64,000 bases of DNA from Rhinopithecus roxellana (lineage: Eukaryota; Chordata; Mammalia; Primates; Cercopithecidae): assembly GCF_007565055.1 (NCBI RefSeq), contig NC_044564.1, positions 80,868,563 to 80,932,562 on the forward strand, in the 5' to 3' direction. Shown here in pieces: positions 49,690-59,135 of this stretch; the first letter of the stretch is position 1; the number at the start of each line of letters is the position of its first letter. The translations under genes were made by a program, and so were the position numbers. A model generated the notes under the pieces. The model saw nothing but the letters and a program-made list of their open reading frames with translations, was not told where the DNA came from and ran no database searches.

Positions 49690-50668
49690 GAATGTATCAA
49701 TTTTCCCCAAATCGATTTATAGTTTTAATTAATTTCTACCAAAATTCAACGAAGGGTTTTTGGACACAAAGACAAGCTTATTTTAAAATTTACTTGGAAA
49801 GGCAAAGGCTAGCCAGAATAGCTAAAATATTTTGAAAAAGAAGAATAAAGTATTAATTATCACTCTATCCAACAGTTAAGGCCTGCTACTGTATATAGCT
49901 ATGATAGTCAAGGCAGTGTGGTATTGGTGGAAATATAGACTTATATATCAATGCAACACAGTAGAAAATCCAGAAGTAGACTCACCCAAATATGGACAGA
50001 TGGGTAACCAGAGTTAAGAAAATGTAGCTCAACCTAGAGCAAATGGACAACCATAGTTGAGAAAATGTAACTCAACCTAAACCTCTCACCTCATACAAAA
50101 TGGACTCAAAATGTGTCATGAACTTAGGTGTCAAACTAAAAGCTATACTTTTTTAGCAAAAACGTAGAAGAACATCTTCATAATCCAGGGATAAAAAGTT
50201 ATTACACTTCTAAAATCAGGATCAATAAATGAAAACATTGATAAGTGGATCTTATCAAAATTAAAAATGTTTGCTCTGCCAAAGCTCATGTTTAAAGGAT
50301 GAAAAGTCAAGATACAGATTGTGAGAAAATATTCACACACCTGCTGACAAAAAAACTGGCATTAGAATATATAAAGAACTTTAGATACTCAATAATTTAA
50401 AACTTTCTATCTAGAAAATGGGGGAAAGACATGAACATATATTTTACCAAAGTGGATATACAAATAGAAAATAAAGATATATAGACGCATTCAACTTCAT
50501 TAGGCATTAGGGACATGAAAACTAAAATCACAATGAAATATTGCTACACATCTATCAGAATGACTAAAATAAGAAAAAAATGTGACAACACCAAATACTG
50601 GCAAGGATATGAAGACACTGGATCACTCATGCACTGCTGATGGGAATTTAAAATAATATAGCCATCTT

Positions 50669-50708
50669 GTCTACGGCCATACCACCCTGAATGTGCCCAA
50701 TCTCATCT
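50669..50708 (+). pseudogene. 5S rRNA 5'-end retropseudogene fragment
   Basis: Forty nucleotides starting gtctacggccataccaccct match the first 40 nt of vertebrate 5S rRNA at 36 of 40 positions. All four differences are C-to-T or G-to-A, consistent with CpG decay. Flanking copies of AAAATAATATAG (50650-50661 and 50709-50720) interrupt an old L1 that continues across, so this is an insertion with a target duplication. There is no A tail and the 3' end is truncated, fitting a tailless retropseudogene made by L1 machinery. The first flank is followed by 7 extra bases (ccatctt), which may belong to a longer imperfect duplication. Confidence 0.9.
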
Positions 50709-51059
50709 AAAATAATATAGACACTCTGCAAACTTCTAAAATTTAACATGCAATTTCCATACAACCCTGAAATTGCACTCTTGCACATTTAAACCAGATA
50801 ATAACAACTTATGTCCACACAATAACCCGTATACGAATGTTCATACCAGTTTTATGAATAATATCCCAAAACTGAATAATCCTATCTGCCCTTCAGTGAG
50901 TGAATGGTTAAAAAAAACCTGTGCTAAATCAATAGCATGGACTGCTACTCAGCAATTAAAAATGAGTAAAATACAATAAACACAATTTTTTTCATTAAAA
51001 ATGTATTGTCCTTTATTGTTTTGCTTGGGAGAAACAAGAATATATTTCTCTTAATCTTA

Positions 51060-51220
51060 AATAACTTTTACCTTTAAAACATGTTTTAATTGGTGAAAGA
51101 AAAATTGCATATAATTATGATGTACAATGTGCTGTTTTAATATATGTATACATTGCAGGATGAGTAAATCAAGTTAATTAACATATTTGTTGCCTCACAT
51201 CCTTATTTTTCTAATACACA
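51060..51220 (-). mobile_element. Old L1M 3'UTR piece, minus strand
   Basis: gtacaatgtgctgttttaat, gtatacattgcaggatgagt and caagttaattaacatatt are reverse-complement L1M 3'UTR. It lies inside the plus-strand L1M, so it is either a nested insertion or a rearrangement. Confidence 0.7.
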
Positions 51221-51430
51221 CAATTTAGATAAATCTTGAGGGGATTATGCTAAGTGAACAAAGTCAACCCTAAAAAGTTACATATGTTTTTATTACTATA
51301 ACCAGTTAAATAACAAAATTATACAAATAGAGAAGAGATTAGTCATTGCCACGGGTTGCAATCAGGGTGCCAGGGTAGCCATGGTAGTGGATATGGCTAT
51401 AAAAGGCCAACATGAGGGATCCTTGTGATA

Positions 51431-51498
51431 TACATATATATTCTGTATCCTGTATCCTGTAATATATGTGTGTGTGTAAATATATATATATATATATT
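51431..51498. repeat. TA/TG/ATCC-rich microsatellite
   Basis: tacatatata, repeated tgtatcc, a tgtgtgtg run and a TATATA run inside the L1M 3'UTR. Confidence 0.85.
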
Positions 51499-51660
51499 AA
51501 TTACAGGATCCTGACTTCATTAATGTCACTATCCTGGTTGTGATATTTTACCATAGTTTTGCAGGATGTTAAAATTTTGGAAATTGGGTATAGGCCACAT
51601 GGATCTTTCTATATTTATTTTAGAGCAGCATGTAAATCTACAATAATCTCAAGAAACAGT

Positions 51661-52569
51661 TTTTTAAAACAAAAACAACAGCAAAAAAAAGTAGACTGAA
51701 GACAGTATAAGTAGAAACAATGGAGGAACAATGGAAATCCACAATATTATTTCACCTACCACTGTCTATCAAACACAAAGAGAACTAGCAATGAAGATGT
51801 AGGCTGGAAATTTAAGCAAATGTTGCAGAAAAAGTGCTGACACAGGAGTTAAGAAACCTGGGTTCTGCTCCATTTCCATTATCTGCTGGGAAATCTTATG
51901 AAAGTAAATTAGAATATCTTCCTCAATATCTTCTACAAAGCTTGAAGATGATAAGGTCCATAATTAAACTAGATGAACAAATTTTAAGAATCTTATAAAC
52001 ATCAAAAAAACTGAGTCAATCACTAAAATCTCTATAAATCAGACATTCTGAATCCTGCGAATCTGGGTTCCATGCAATATTTGCACTCTTAATTGAGTTC
52101 TAACATGTATGTGTTGAGATTTCTCTTTTATTTATTTATTTCACTTATTTCTGGTTATAGGCATGAATTTCATTATTAATAAGAAGTCCCTACCTGCCAC
52201 TTATGAAATCTGATTCTTATGCAAGGGATTTCCAGGTTAAGTAAACTACATGGTAGTTGTAACAATGAAAACGAATAATACTATACTATATTTTTACAGA
52301 CTGATCTCCCTTGATTACTTCTATAGAAACATAAAACACAGGTATATTCAGTGACCATCAGAAGCAAATCACCTGAAGTAATATATCACATGATGTATAT
52401 GCAAAGATTGACTGGAAAGAACCTCATTCATTGCAATTTTGCACAATGCAATGAACAATGCACTGCTACTCACAGATAATGCAAGAAACCTGAGTTCTTT
52501 TTAACTCATTCACCAGCTGTTATTACTCTGTATTTCTTTTAACTGTCTATGAAAGAACAATGATAAAGC
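51661..52569. other. Unique DNA
   Basis: No recognisable gene or repeat. A short TTTA run lies at about 52128-52150. Confidence 0.45.
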
Positions 52570-52795
52570 GACCAGTTTCCAAACACAGGTTTCCTGTGTT
52601 TGAATCCTGTATTTCCACTTATTAGGAGTGGGGACTTTAATAGCTGACTTCAAAGTTCTATGCCTCAGTTTCCCCATCAGTAAAAGTGGAATGTTATCTA
52701 TCTCATGGGATTTTTTTCTGAGAATTAAATTTGACAATACTGCTAAAACAATTACAACATGGATGGCACAATGTGTTATATAAGTATATAATAAT
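52570..52795 (+). mobile_element. MIR SINE, plus strand
   Basis: tgtgtttgaatcctgtattt, gcctcagtttccccatcagt, aaaagtggaatgttatctat and ctcatgggat followed by gagaattaaatttg are the MIR core in order. The minus-strand open frame here is incidental. Confidence 0.9.
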
Positions 52796-53009
52796 TAAAA
52801 TAAATGAATGGTGAAAATAGAATTTGGAAGCGCAGGCATAGGGCAAAGGCATAAATTCCAGAAAAATGACTCCTCATTTGTTCTAATTAACTATTTTATG
52901 ATTTTGTATACTCTGACATATTCATTAGTCTATAGCAATAACCACAGCTCCACTAAAGAAATACTCTGCTTAAGCACCATAAGTAAAGGAGATAACACCT
53001 TTCAAGATT

Positions 53010-54060
53010 TATGATTAAAATAAGGCATATGACTCTCATACATTGCTAGTGAGAATGTAAACAGGTATAATTACTTATAGGAGAATTTGACAATATCTCA
53101 CAAAACAATATATGTGTTTACCATGTGACCCTGAAATTCTACTTCTGGGAATTTATTGTAAAGGGGTATTCTCAAAAATATATTTGAATGAGGTTAGTCT
53201 TTACTTTATTGTTTGTAACTGCAACATATTCAAGCAACCTAAATTTTTAAATATAGTAGAGTGATTAAATAAAATACAATATAGAAGTCCCTCTCATCTA
53301 AGAGGGATATTATATCCCAAGATCCCCAGTGGACACTTGAAGCTGCAGATGGTACTGGAGCCTGTCTACACTGCTTTTTTCTTATACATACACACTTATG
53401 ATAAAGTTTACTTTATAAATTAGGCACAGTAAGAGATTAATAACTAATAATAAAATGGAACAAGTATAACAACATACTGTAGTAAAAATATATTAAAAAG
53501 TTATGTAAATATTTCTCTCTCTTTCTTGTAAAATATCTTATTGTACTATATTCATCCTTCTTCTTGTGATGATGTCAGATGATAAAATGCCTACATGATG
53601 AGATTTTTCAACAGTTGATTGGATAACTAAGATGGCAACTAAGTGATTGACAGGCAGGTAGTATGTATAGCCTGGATACACTGGACAAAGAGATGATCAT
53701 GATTCACATTCCAGCTGGATGAAGTAACATGGTGAGTGATTTTATCATGCTACTCAGAAAAGTAGGCAATTTAAAAGTTATAAAGTGCTTATCTCTGGAA
53801 TTTTCCATTTACTATTTTCAGACCGCAATTGACCACAGGTAATTGAAACTACAGAAAGAGAAATGGTGGATAAAGGGGGACTACTGTACTTTCATACAGT
53901 GAAGTACTATAGAGCTACAAAAAGGGAATAAAGAAGATCTCTATGAATTTATATGGGATATATTCCATCATATGTTGATGAGCAAAAAAATAATTAAAAG
54001 CAAAAATACTTAAGTGTGCTACCTTTTGTATACAATACAAAGAGACATAAAAGAATAAAA
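53010..54060 (+). mobile_element. Old L1ME ORF2 fragment, split by a Tigger element
   Basis: Left part (53010-53282): catacattgctagtgagaat, ccatgtgaccctgaaattct, acttctgggaatttattgta and tttgtaactgcaacatattc. Right part (53888-54060): cagtgaagtactatagagct, aagaagatctctatgaattt and gtgctaccttttgtatacaa. The two parts join in register when the DNA transposon is removed. Confidence 0.85.
53283..53887. mobile_element. Tigger-type (Tc1/mariner) non-autonomous DNA transposon
   Basis: About 600 bp with inverted ends: the left end reads gaagtccctctcatct after TA, and the right end reads ggataaagggggactactg before TA. Sub-terminal phrases ccaagatccccagtggacac and gaccgcaattgaccacaggt, and an internal aattaggcacagtaagagat, match a common primate Tigger-related MITE whose exact name I cannot confirm. 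No transposase frame. It sits in an L1ME. Confidence 0.82.
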
Positions 54061-54067
54061 AACAAAG

Positions 54068-54153
54068 GACCATTTCAATAGATTCTGAAAAAGCATTTGA
54101 TAAAATCCAACATCCCTTCACGATTTAAAAAAAAAAACCCTCGAAAACTGGAA
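54068..54153 (+). pseudogene. Small old L1 ORF2 RT fragment, plus strand
   Basis: atagattctgaaaaagcatt and gataaaatccaacatccctt encode the RT motif-A region (SIDSEKAFDKI-like). It abuts a minus-strand L1 piece at about 54153, giving a head-to-head arrangement. Confidence 0.85.
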
Positions 54154-54572
54154 ATAGGCTCTTTGGGTTCTATCTTGGTTACATATGAATTTTAAAACAG
54201 TTTTCCTAGGTCTGTGAAGGATGTCATCAGTAGTTTGATGGGAATAGCATTAAATCTGTAAATTGCTTAGGGCAGTATAGCGATTTTAATGATCTTGATT
54301 CTTTCTATCCATAAACATAAGGTGTTTTTCCATTTGTTTGTGTCTTCTCCCATTTACTTAAGCAGTGTTTTTAATTCTCATTGTAGAAATCTTTCACCTC
54401 CCTGGTTGGCTATATTCTTAGGTATGTTCTTCTTTTTGTGGCAATTGTGAATGGGATTGTGTTTCTGATTTGGCTCTCAGTTTGGCTGTTGTTGGCATAT
54501 AGGAAAGCTATTGTACATTAATTGTGTATCCTGCAACTTTGCTGAAGTTGTTTATCAGCTAGAGGAGCATTG
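54154..54572 (-). pseudogene. Older L1 ORF2 fragment (L1PB/L1MA-like), minus strand
   Basis: Reverse-complement ORF2 from the RT thumb region onward (tgaattttaaaacagttttc, gtagtttgatgggaatagca, tttccatttgtttgtgtctt, cacctccctggttggctata, ttgctgaagttgtttatcag). The cacctccctggttggcta block marks an older family than the L1 fused to its right. Frame broken. Confidence 0.88.
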
Positions 54573-55245
54573 CAGCCAAGATTGCACTGAGAGAGTTTGT
54601 TATAATTTCTGTTCTTTTACATTTGCTGAGGAGTGCTTTACTTCCAATTATGTGGTCAATTTTGGAATAAGTGTGATGTGGTGCTGAGAAGAATGTATAT
54701 TCTGTTGATTTGGGGTGGAGAGTTCTATAGATATCTATTAGGTCCACTTGGTGCAGAGTTGAATTCAATTCCTGGATATCCTTGTTAACTTTCTGTCTCG
54801 TTGATCTGTCTAATGTTGGCAGTGGGGTGTTAAAGTCTCCGACTATTATTGTGTGGGAGTCTAAGTCTCTTTGTAAGTCTCTAAGGACTTGGCTTTGTAA
54901 ATCTGGGTGCTCCTGTATTGGGTGTGTATATTCTTGTTGAATTGATCCCTTTACCATTATGTAATGGCCTTGTCATTTTTGATCTTTATTGGTTGAAAGT
55001 CTGTTTTATCAGAGACTAGGATTGCAACCTCTGCCATTTTGTTTTCCATTTTCTTGGTAGATCTTCCTCCATCCCTTTATTTTGAGACTATGTGTGTCTC
55101 TGCATGTGAGATGGGTCTCCTGAATACAGCAAACTGATGGGTCTTGACTCTTTATCCAATTTGCCAGTCTGTGTCCTTTAATTGGAGCATTTAGTCCATT
55201 TACATTTAAGGTTAATATTGTTATGTGTGAACTTGATCCTGTCAT
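54573..55245 (-). pseudogene. L1 ORF2 endonuclease-domain fragment
   Basis: Starts at the ATG at 55245-55243, with the LTLNVNGLN and CIQETHL motifs of the AP-type endonuclease. A frame break ends the first part near 55009. The second part (54957-54559 frame) has GDFNTPLPTL and YSKIDHIIGSK, but the block around IYAPN is shortened. The frame ends at the deletion junction, just before the SDH catalytic residues, so the active site is incomplete. Confidence 0.93.
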
Positions 55246-55308
55246 TATGATGTTAGCTGGTTATTTTGCTCGTTAGTTGATGCAGTTTCTTCCTAGCATC
55301 AATGGTCT

Positions 55309-56321
55309 TTACATTTTGGCATGTTTTTGCAGTGGCTGGTACCAGTTGTTCCTTTCCATGTTTAGTGCTTCCTTCAGGAGCTCTTGTAGGGCACATTTGG
55401 TGATGACAAAATCTCTCAGCATTTGCTTGTCTGTAAAGGATTTTATTTCTCCTTCACTTAGGAAACTCAGTTTGGCTGGATATGAAATTCTGGGTTGAAA
55501 ATTCTTTTCTTTAAGAATGTTGAATATTGGCCCCCACTCTCTTCTGGCTTGGAGAGTTTCTGCCGAGAGATCTGCTGTTAGTCTGATGGGCTTCCCTTTG
55601 TGGGTAGCCCGATCTTTCTCTCTGGCTGCCTTAACATCTTTTCCTTCATTTCAGCTTTGGTGAATCTGACAATTATGTGTCCTGGAATTGCTCTTCTCGA
55701 GGAGTATCTTTGTGGCATTCTCTGTATTTCCTGAATTTGAATGTTGGCCTGCCTTGCTAGGTTGGGGAAGTTCTCCTGGATAATATCCTGCAGAGTGTTT
55801 TCCAACTTGGTTCCATTCTCCCTGTCACTTTCAGATACAACAATCAGACGTAGATTTGGTCTTTTCACATAGTCACATATTTCTTGGAGGCTTTGATCAT
55901 TTCTTTTTACTCTTTTTTCTCTAAACTTCTCTTCTCGCTTCATTTCATTCATTTGATCTTCAATCACTGATACCCTTTCTTCCAGTTGATCGAGTTGGTT
56001 ACTGAAGCTTGTGCATTTGTCACGTAGTTCTCGTGTCATTGTTTTCATCTCTATCAGGTCGTAAGGACTTCTCTACATTGGTTATTCTAGTTAGCCATTC
56101 GTCAAATCATTTTTCGAGGTTTTTTGTTTCTTTACACTGGGTTCATAGTTTCTCCTTCAGCTCAGAGAAGTTTGATCGTCTGAAGGCTTCTTCTCTCAAC
56201 TCATCAAAGTCATTCTCCGTCCAGCTTTGTTCCGTTGCTGGTGAGGAGCTGCATTCCTTTGGAGGGGGAGAGGCGCTCTGGATTTTAGGATTTTCAGCTT
56301 TTCTGCACTGCTTTTTCCCAT
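55309..56321 (-). pseudogene. L1 ORF1 remnant with frameshifts
   Basis: ATG at 56321-56319 in the usual cacaaag context; normal stop position at 55311-55309. The span is 1013 bp against the usual 1017. An early frameshift, within the first few codons after MGK, derails the N-terminus. The coiled-coil and RRM region is open at 55578-56048 (LDQLEERVSVIEDQ, LRLI motifs), then breaks again before the C-terminal domain. Confidence 0.93.
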
Positions 56322-56899
56322 CTTTGTGGTTTTATCTACCTTTGGTCTTTGATGATGGTGACATACAGATGGGATTTTGGTGTGGATGTCCTTTCTGTTA
56401 GTTTTCCTTCTAACAGTCAGGACCCTCACCTGCAGGTCTGTTGGAGTTTGCTTGAGGTCCACTCCAGACCCTGTTTGCCTGGGTATCAGCAGTGGAGGCT
56501 GCAGAAGAGTGAATATTGCTGAACAGCAAATGTTGCTGTCTGATTGTTCCTCTGGAAGCTTCTTCTCAGAGGTGTACCTGGCCGTGTGAGGTGTGAGGTG
56601 TCAGTCTGACCCCACTGGGGGATGTCTCCCAGTTAGGCTACTCGGGGTTCAGGGACCCACTTGAGCAGGCAGTCTGTCTGCTCTCAGATCTCAAACTCCG
56701 TGCTGCGAGAATCACTACTCTCTTGAAAGCTGTCAGACAGAGACATTTACATCTGCAGAGATTTCTGCTGCCTTTTGTTTGGCTATGCCCTGTCCCCAGA
56801 GGTGGGTTCAACAGAGGCAGGCAGGCCTCCTGGAGCTGTGGTGGGCTCCACCCAGTTCGAGCTTCCTGGCCGCTTTGTTTACCTACTTAAGCCTCAGCA

Positions 56900-57244
56900 G
56901 TGGCAGGTGCCCCTCCCCTAGCCTCGCTGCCACCTTGCAGTTAGATCTCAGACTGCTGTGCTAGCAATGAGGGAGGCTCCGTGGGCATGGGACCCTCTGA
57001 GCCAGGCGCAGGATATAATCTTCTGGTGTGCCGTTTGCTAAGACCCTTGGTAAAGTGCAGTATTAGGGTGGGAGTGACCCAATTTTCCAGGTGTTGGGTG
57101 TCATGGTTTCTCTTGGCTAGGAAAGGGAATTCCCTTCCCCCTTGCACTTCCTGGGTGAGGCAATGCCTCACCCTGCTTTGGCTCTCACTTACTGGGCTGC
57201 ACCCACTGTCCTGCACCCACGGTCTGACACGCCCCATGAGATGA
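56900..57244 (+). pseudogene. L1 antisense ORF0 remnant
   Basis: ORF0 is a short primate-specific frame on the antisense strand of the L1 5'UTR. Here the equivalent frame starts with GTG at 56900 where human copies, from memory, have ATG (the downstream residues AGAP are shared). It meets a TAG at codon 15 (56942-56944). Beyond that the frame is open to 57244 and retains a GPSEPG and IRVGVT block like human ORF0. Start loss plus the early stop mean no canonical ORF0 protein from this copy. Homology is from memory and needs an alignment. Confidence 0.6.
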
Positions 57245-57331
57245 ACCCAGTACCTCAGTTGGAAATGCAGAAAGCACCCATCTTCTGTGTCGCTCACGCT
57301 GGGAGCTGGAGGCTGGAGCTATTCCTATTCG

Positions 57332-57338
57332 GCCATCT
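57332..57338 (-). promoter_or_regulatory. YY1-type site at L1 5' end
   Basis: gccatct on the plus strand (AGATGGC on the L1 strand), about 14 bp from the L1 5' end. YY1 at this position directs accurate L1 transcription initiation in primates. Confidence 0.8.
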
Positions 57339-57351
57339 TGGCGCCACTCCC

Positions 57352-57484
57352 CTAACTTTTGTATTTTAAGTAGAGATGGGTTTCACCACGTTGGCCAGCT
57401 GGTCTTAGACTCCTGATTTCAAGTGATCTGCCCGCCTTGGTCTTCCAAAGTGCTGGGATTACAGGCATAGCCACCATGCCCCAC
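57352..57484 (-). mobile_element. Half of an Alu, minus strand, interrupted by L1
   Basis: Begins mid-element at ctaacttttgtattttaagt and ends at the Alu 5' end complement (ccaccatgccccacc). The rest, with its T tail, should lie on the far side of the L1 but is not there. This implies the L1 inserted into the Alu and a later deletion removed the other half. Confidence 0.93.
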
Positions 57485-57489
57485 CTTAT

Positions 57490-57602
57490 GTGCTTATTTC
57501 ACATTGCATGCCTGTATCAAAACATCTCATGTATTCCATAAATATACACACCTGCTCTGTACCCACAAACATTAAAAATTAAAATTAAAAATAAAAAAGC
57601 AA
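57490..57602 (+). mobile_element. Old L1 3' end, plus strand
   Basis: catctcatgtattccataaa, tatacacacctgctctgtac and a ccacaaacattaaaaattaa tail are an L1 3' terminus (L1PB/L1MA-like). The Alu above appears to have inserted into it. Confidence 0.8.
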
Positions 57603-58159
57603 AGATACACAAGAAAACAAATATGTATCTGATGATTTTATATGAAGTGAAATTTGAAAAGAATAAACCAGAAATTAATGAGACTGGTTACCTACAGAGG
57701 GTGAGTGGGAATAGGGGAGATCCAAAAGCAGCATGTATGCATATATTTATCTATATGTGAGCAATTGTGGATGTTTGTGTCTATGCACTTGAAACATCAT
57801 AAGGTAGAAGGAGTGTCACTTTTCACAGCAGTAGTTACTTCTTTTATCATTTTTCAAAAATCATTAGCTAGTGTATATATTTTTTTCTTCCAGGCTGTCA
57901 GCATTGCTGCAACAGTTGACTTTCTCCCACTGAGTACTGGTAACAATAGCAACTATATAAGTAGTTGCTATTATATATACATGTATGTATTTAAGCCTCA
58001 ATTTGGAGAGGAAGAGTTGGAATAAGTGGTTCAAAGAAATACACAGCAAGGAAGTTAGCAGTTCCAGCCAATTAGTATAATTAATTTGTAGTATCTAAAA
58101 TATAGCTCCCTTTAATATTTGTGTCTCAAAAGGATAGTGTTGGGCACTAAATGTGTTTT
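57603..58159. other. Unique DNA
   Basis: No gene. A 106-codon frame at 57705-58025 has no recognisable motif. Confidence 0.4.
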
Positions 58160-58670
58160 TTTAAAACGTACAATTTTTGGAGTAGTTTTATGTTCCTGGC
58201 AAGTGGAAGATACAGATATTTTTCTATATACTCCCTGCTCAAGCAATATATAGTCTCCCCTATTATCAACTATTCCTTAGAACTTATAAACCTACATTAA
58301 CACGTTATCACCCAAAAAGCCCATAGTTTACACTAGGGTTCAGTTACGGTGTTGTACATTCTGTGGGTTTGGTCAAATTTATATTGACATATACCTACTA
58401 TTATAGTATTGTACAGAGTATATTCACTGCCGTAAAAATCTTCCATGTTCTGCCTATTCACTGCTCCCTCCCCAGCCTTTAGTAACAACTGATCTTTCAC
58501 CATCTCCATAATTTTGCCTTAGTTGGAATTACATAGTATGTAGTGTTTTCAATTGGCTTTTCACTGAGTAATGTGCATTTAAGTTTCCCCCATGTCTTTT
58601 CATGGCTTGATAATTCATTTCCTTGTTGCAGTGAACTACATGTCTTTTTAATTTAACTGTGCTATTTCTT
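58160..58670 (-). mobile_element. Old L1M fragment (3'UTR/ORF2 end), minus strand
   Basis: attatagtattgtacagagt, actgccgtaaaaatcttcca, caactgatctttcaccatct, ggaattacatagtatgtagt and ccatgtcttttcatggcttg match reverse-complement old L1. A T run at about 58782-58804 lies downstream, in unassigned DNA. Confidence 0.78.
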
Positions 58671-58933
58671 ATGACACGGACTAGATAAAGGGTAAAACCT
58701 ACAGTTCTAAATCCTCATCTGTTCCCTAATGTCTACAATTTTCACAGGCTGACATCATTAATCTCCTATGAGATGTTTTGCTTGTTTTTTTTTTTTTTTT
58801 TTTTGGACCTCTATATTAGGAGTTCTGAAAGTCTTTTCTATAAAGTTCCTACATGAGGCCCTTTAGTTTCTTACATTAAGAATATTTCTCATATCTCAAA
58901 CATAAGAGTGTTTACTGCAAAATATTTTGTGGA

Positions 58934-59135
58934 TTTTGGACTCAGGAAGCTTGCATTGAAATTCTGGCTCTACCCATTACTAATTTTTGAGCTTGAATTC
59001 CTGGACCTCTTTGTGTTATACATTTTTCTTCTTGAAAATGGGAATATTATTAATAATTGGGTTTCTGTCATGATTAAAAGTGTTCACCTTTAGAAAGTGA
59101 TTAGCAAAGCATCTGGCACATAATAAGTAGATGTG
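58934..59135 (+). mobile_element. MIR SINE, plus strand
   Basis: ggactcaggaagcttgcatt, gaaattctggctctacccat, ttcttcttgaaaatgggaat, attattaataattgggtttc and agcatctggcacataataag follow MIR order to its 3' end. Confidence 0.9.

Larger units (their letters stand above)
49690..51660 (+). mobile_element. Old L1M/L1ME ORF2-3' region, plus strand
   Basis: ORF2-like blocks appear in order: ttaattaatttctaccaaaa, ttacttggaaaggcaaaggc, gtcaaggcagtgtggtattg, aaaatgggggaaagacatga, acatctatcagaatgactaa, actggatcactcatgcactg and actgctactcagcaattaaa. After about 51221 the 3'UTR follows (tacaaatagagaagagatta, ttgtgatattttaccatagt, aaattgggtataggccacat). It is interrupted by a 5S-derived insertion and a minus-strand L1 piece. 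A 43-bp-offset internal duplication lies at 50006-50078. Confidence 0.85.
54573..57351 (-). mobile_element. Young L1PA-type, complete 5' end but missing 3' half
   Basis: Runs from a full-length 5'UTR at 57351 through ORF1 into the endonuclease part of ORF2, and stops at about 54573. L1s are normally truncated at the 5' end, so loss of the 3' end points to a later deletion. The left boundary fuses it to an older L1; the right boundary abuts the 5' half of an Alu whose other half is missing. The breakpoint sequence (near 54573-54595) shows an endonuclease-domain segment (ctctcag) followed by non-L1-register bases. Confidence 0.95.
56322..57351 (-). promoter_or_regulatory. Complete L1 5'UTR with internal sense and antisense promoter region
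   Basis: About 1030 bp, GC- and CpG-richer than anything else in the window. The very 5' end reads (minus strand) ggggagtggcgccaagatgg with the YY1 site. In L1 this region holds the sense promoter (driving leftward here) and an antisense promoter (driving rightward). The block of about 130 bp at approximately 56446-56578, missing from the youngest human L1s, is present. Whether it is active cannot be seen from sequence. Confidence 0.88.

Noticed and set aside
50669..50708. Functional 5S rRNA gene
   Set aside because: Only the first 40 of about 120 nt are present; the internal promoter boxes and terminator are missing.
56785..56964. 59-codon antisense frame starting at ATG in the L1 5'UTR as ORF0
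   Set aside because: The frame that shares residues with ORF0 is the neighbouring one starting at 56900; this frame is a different register.
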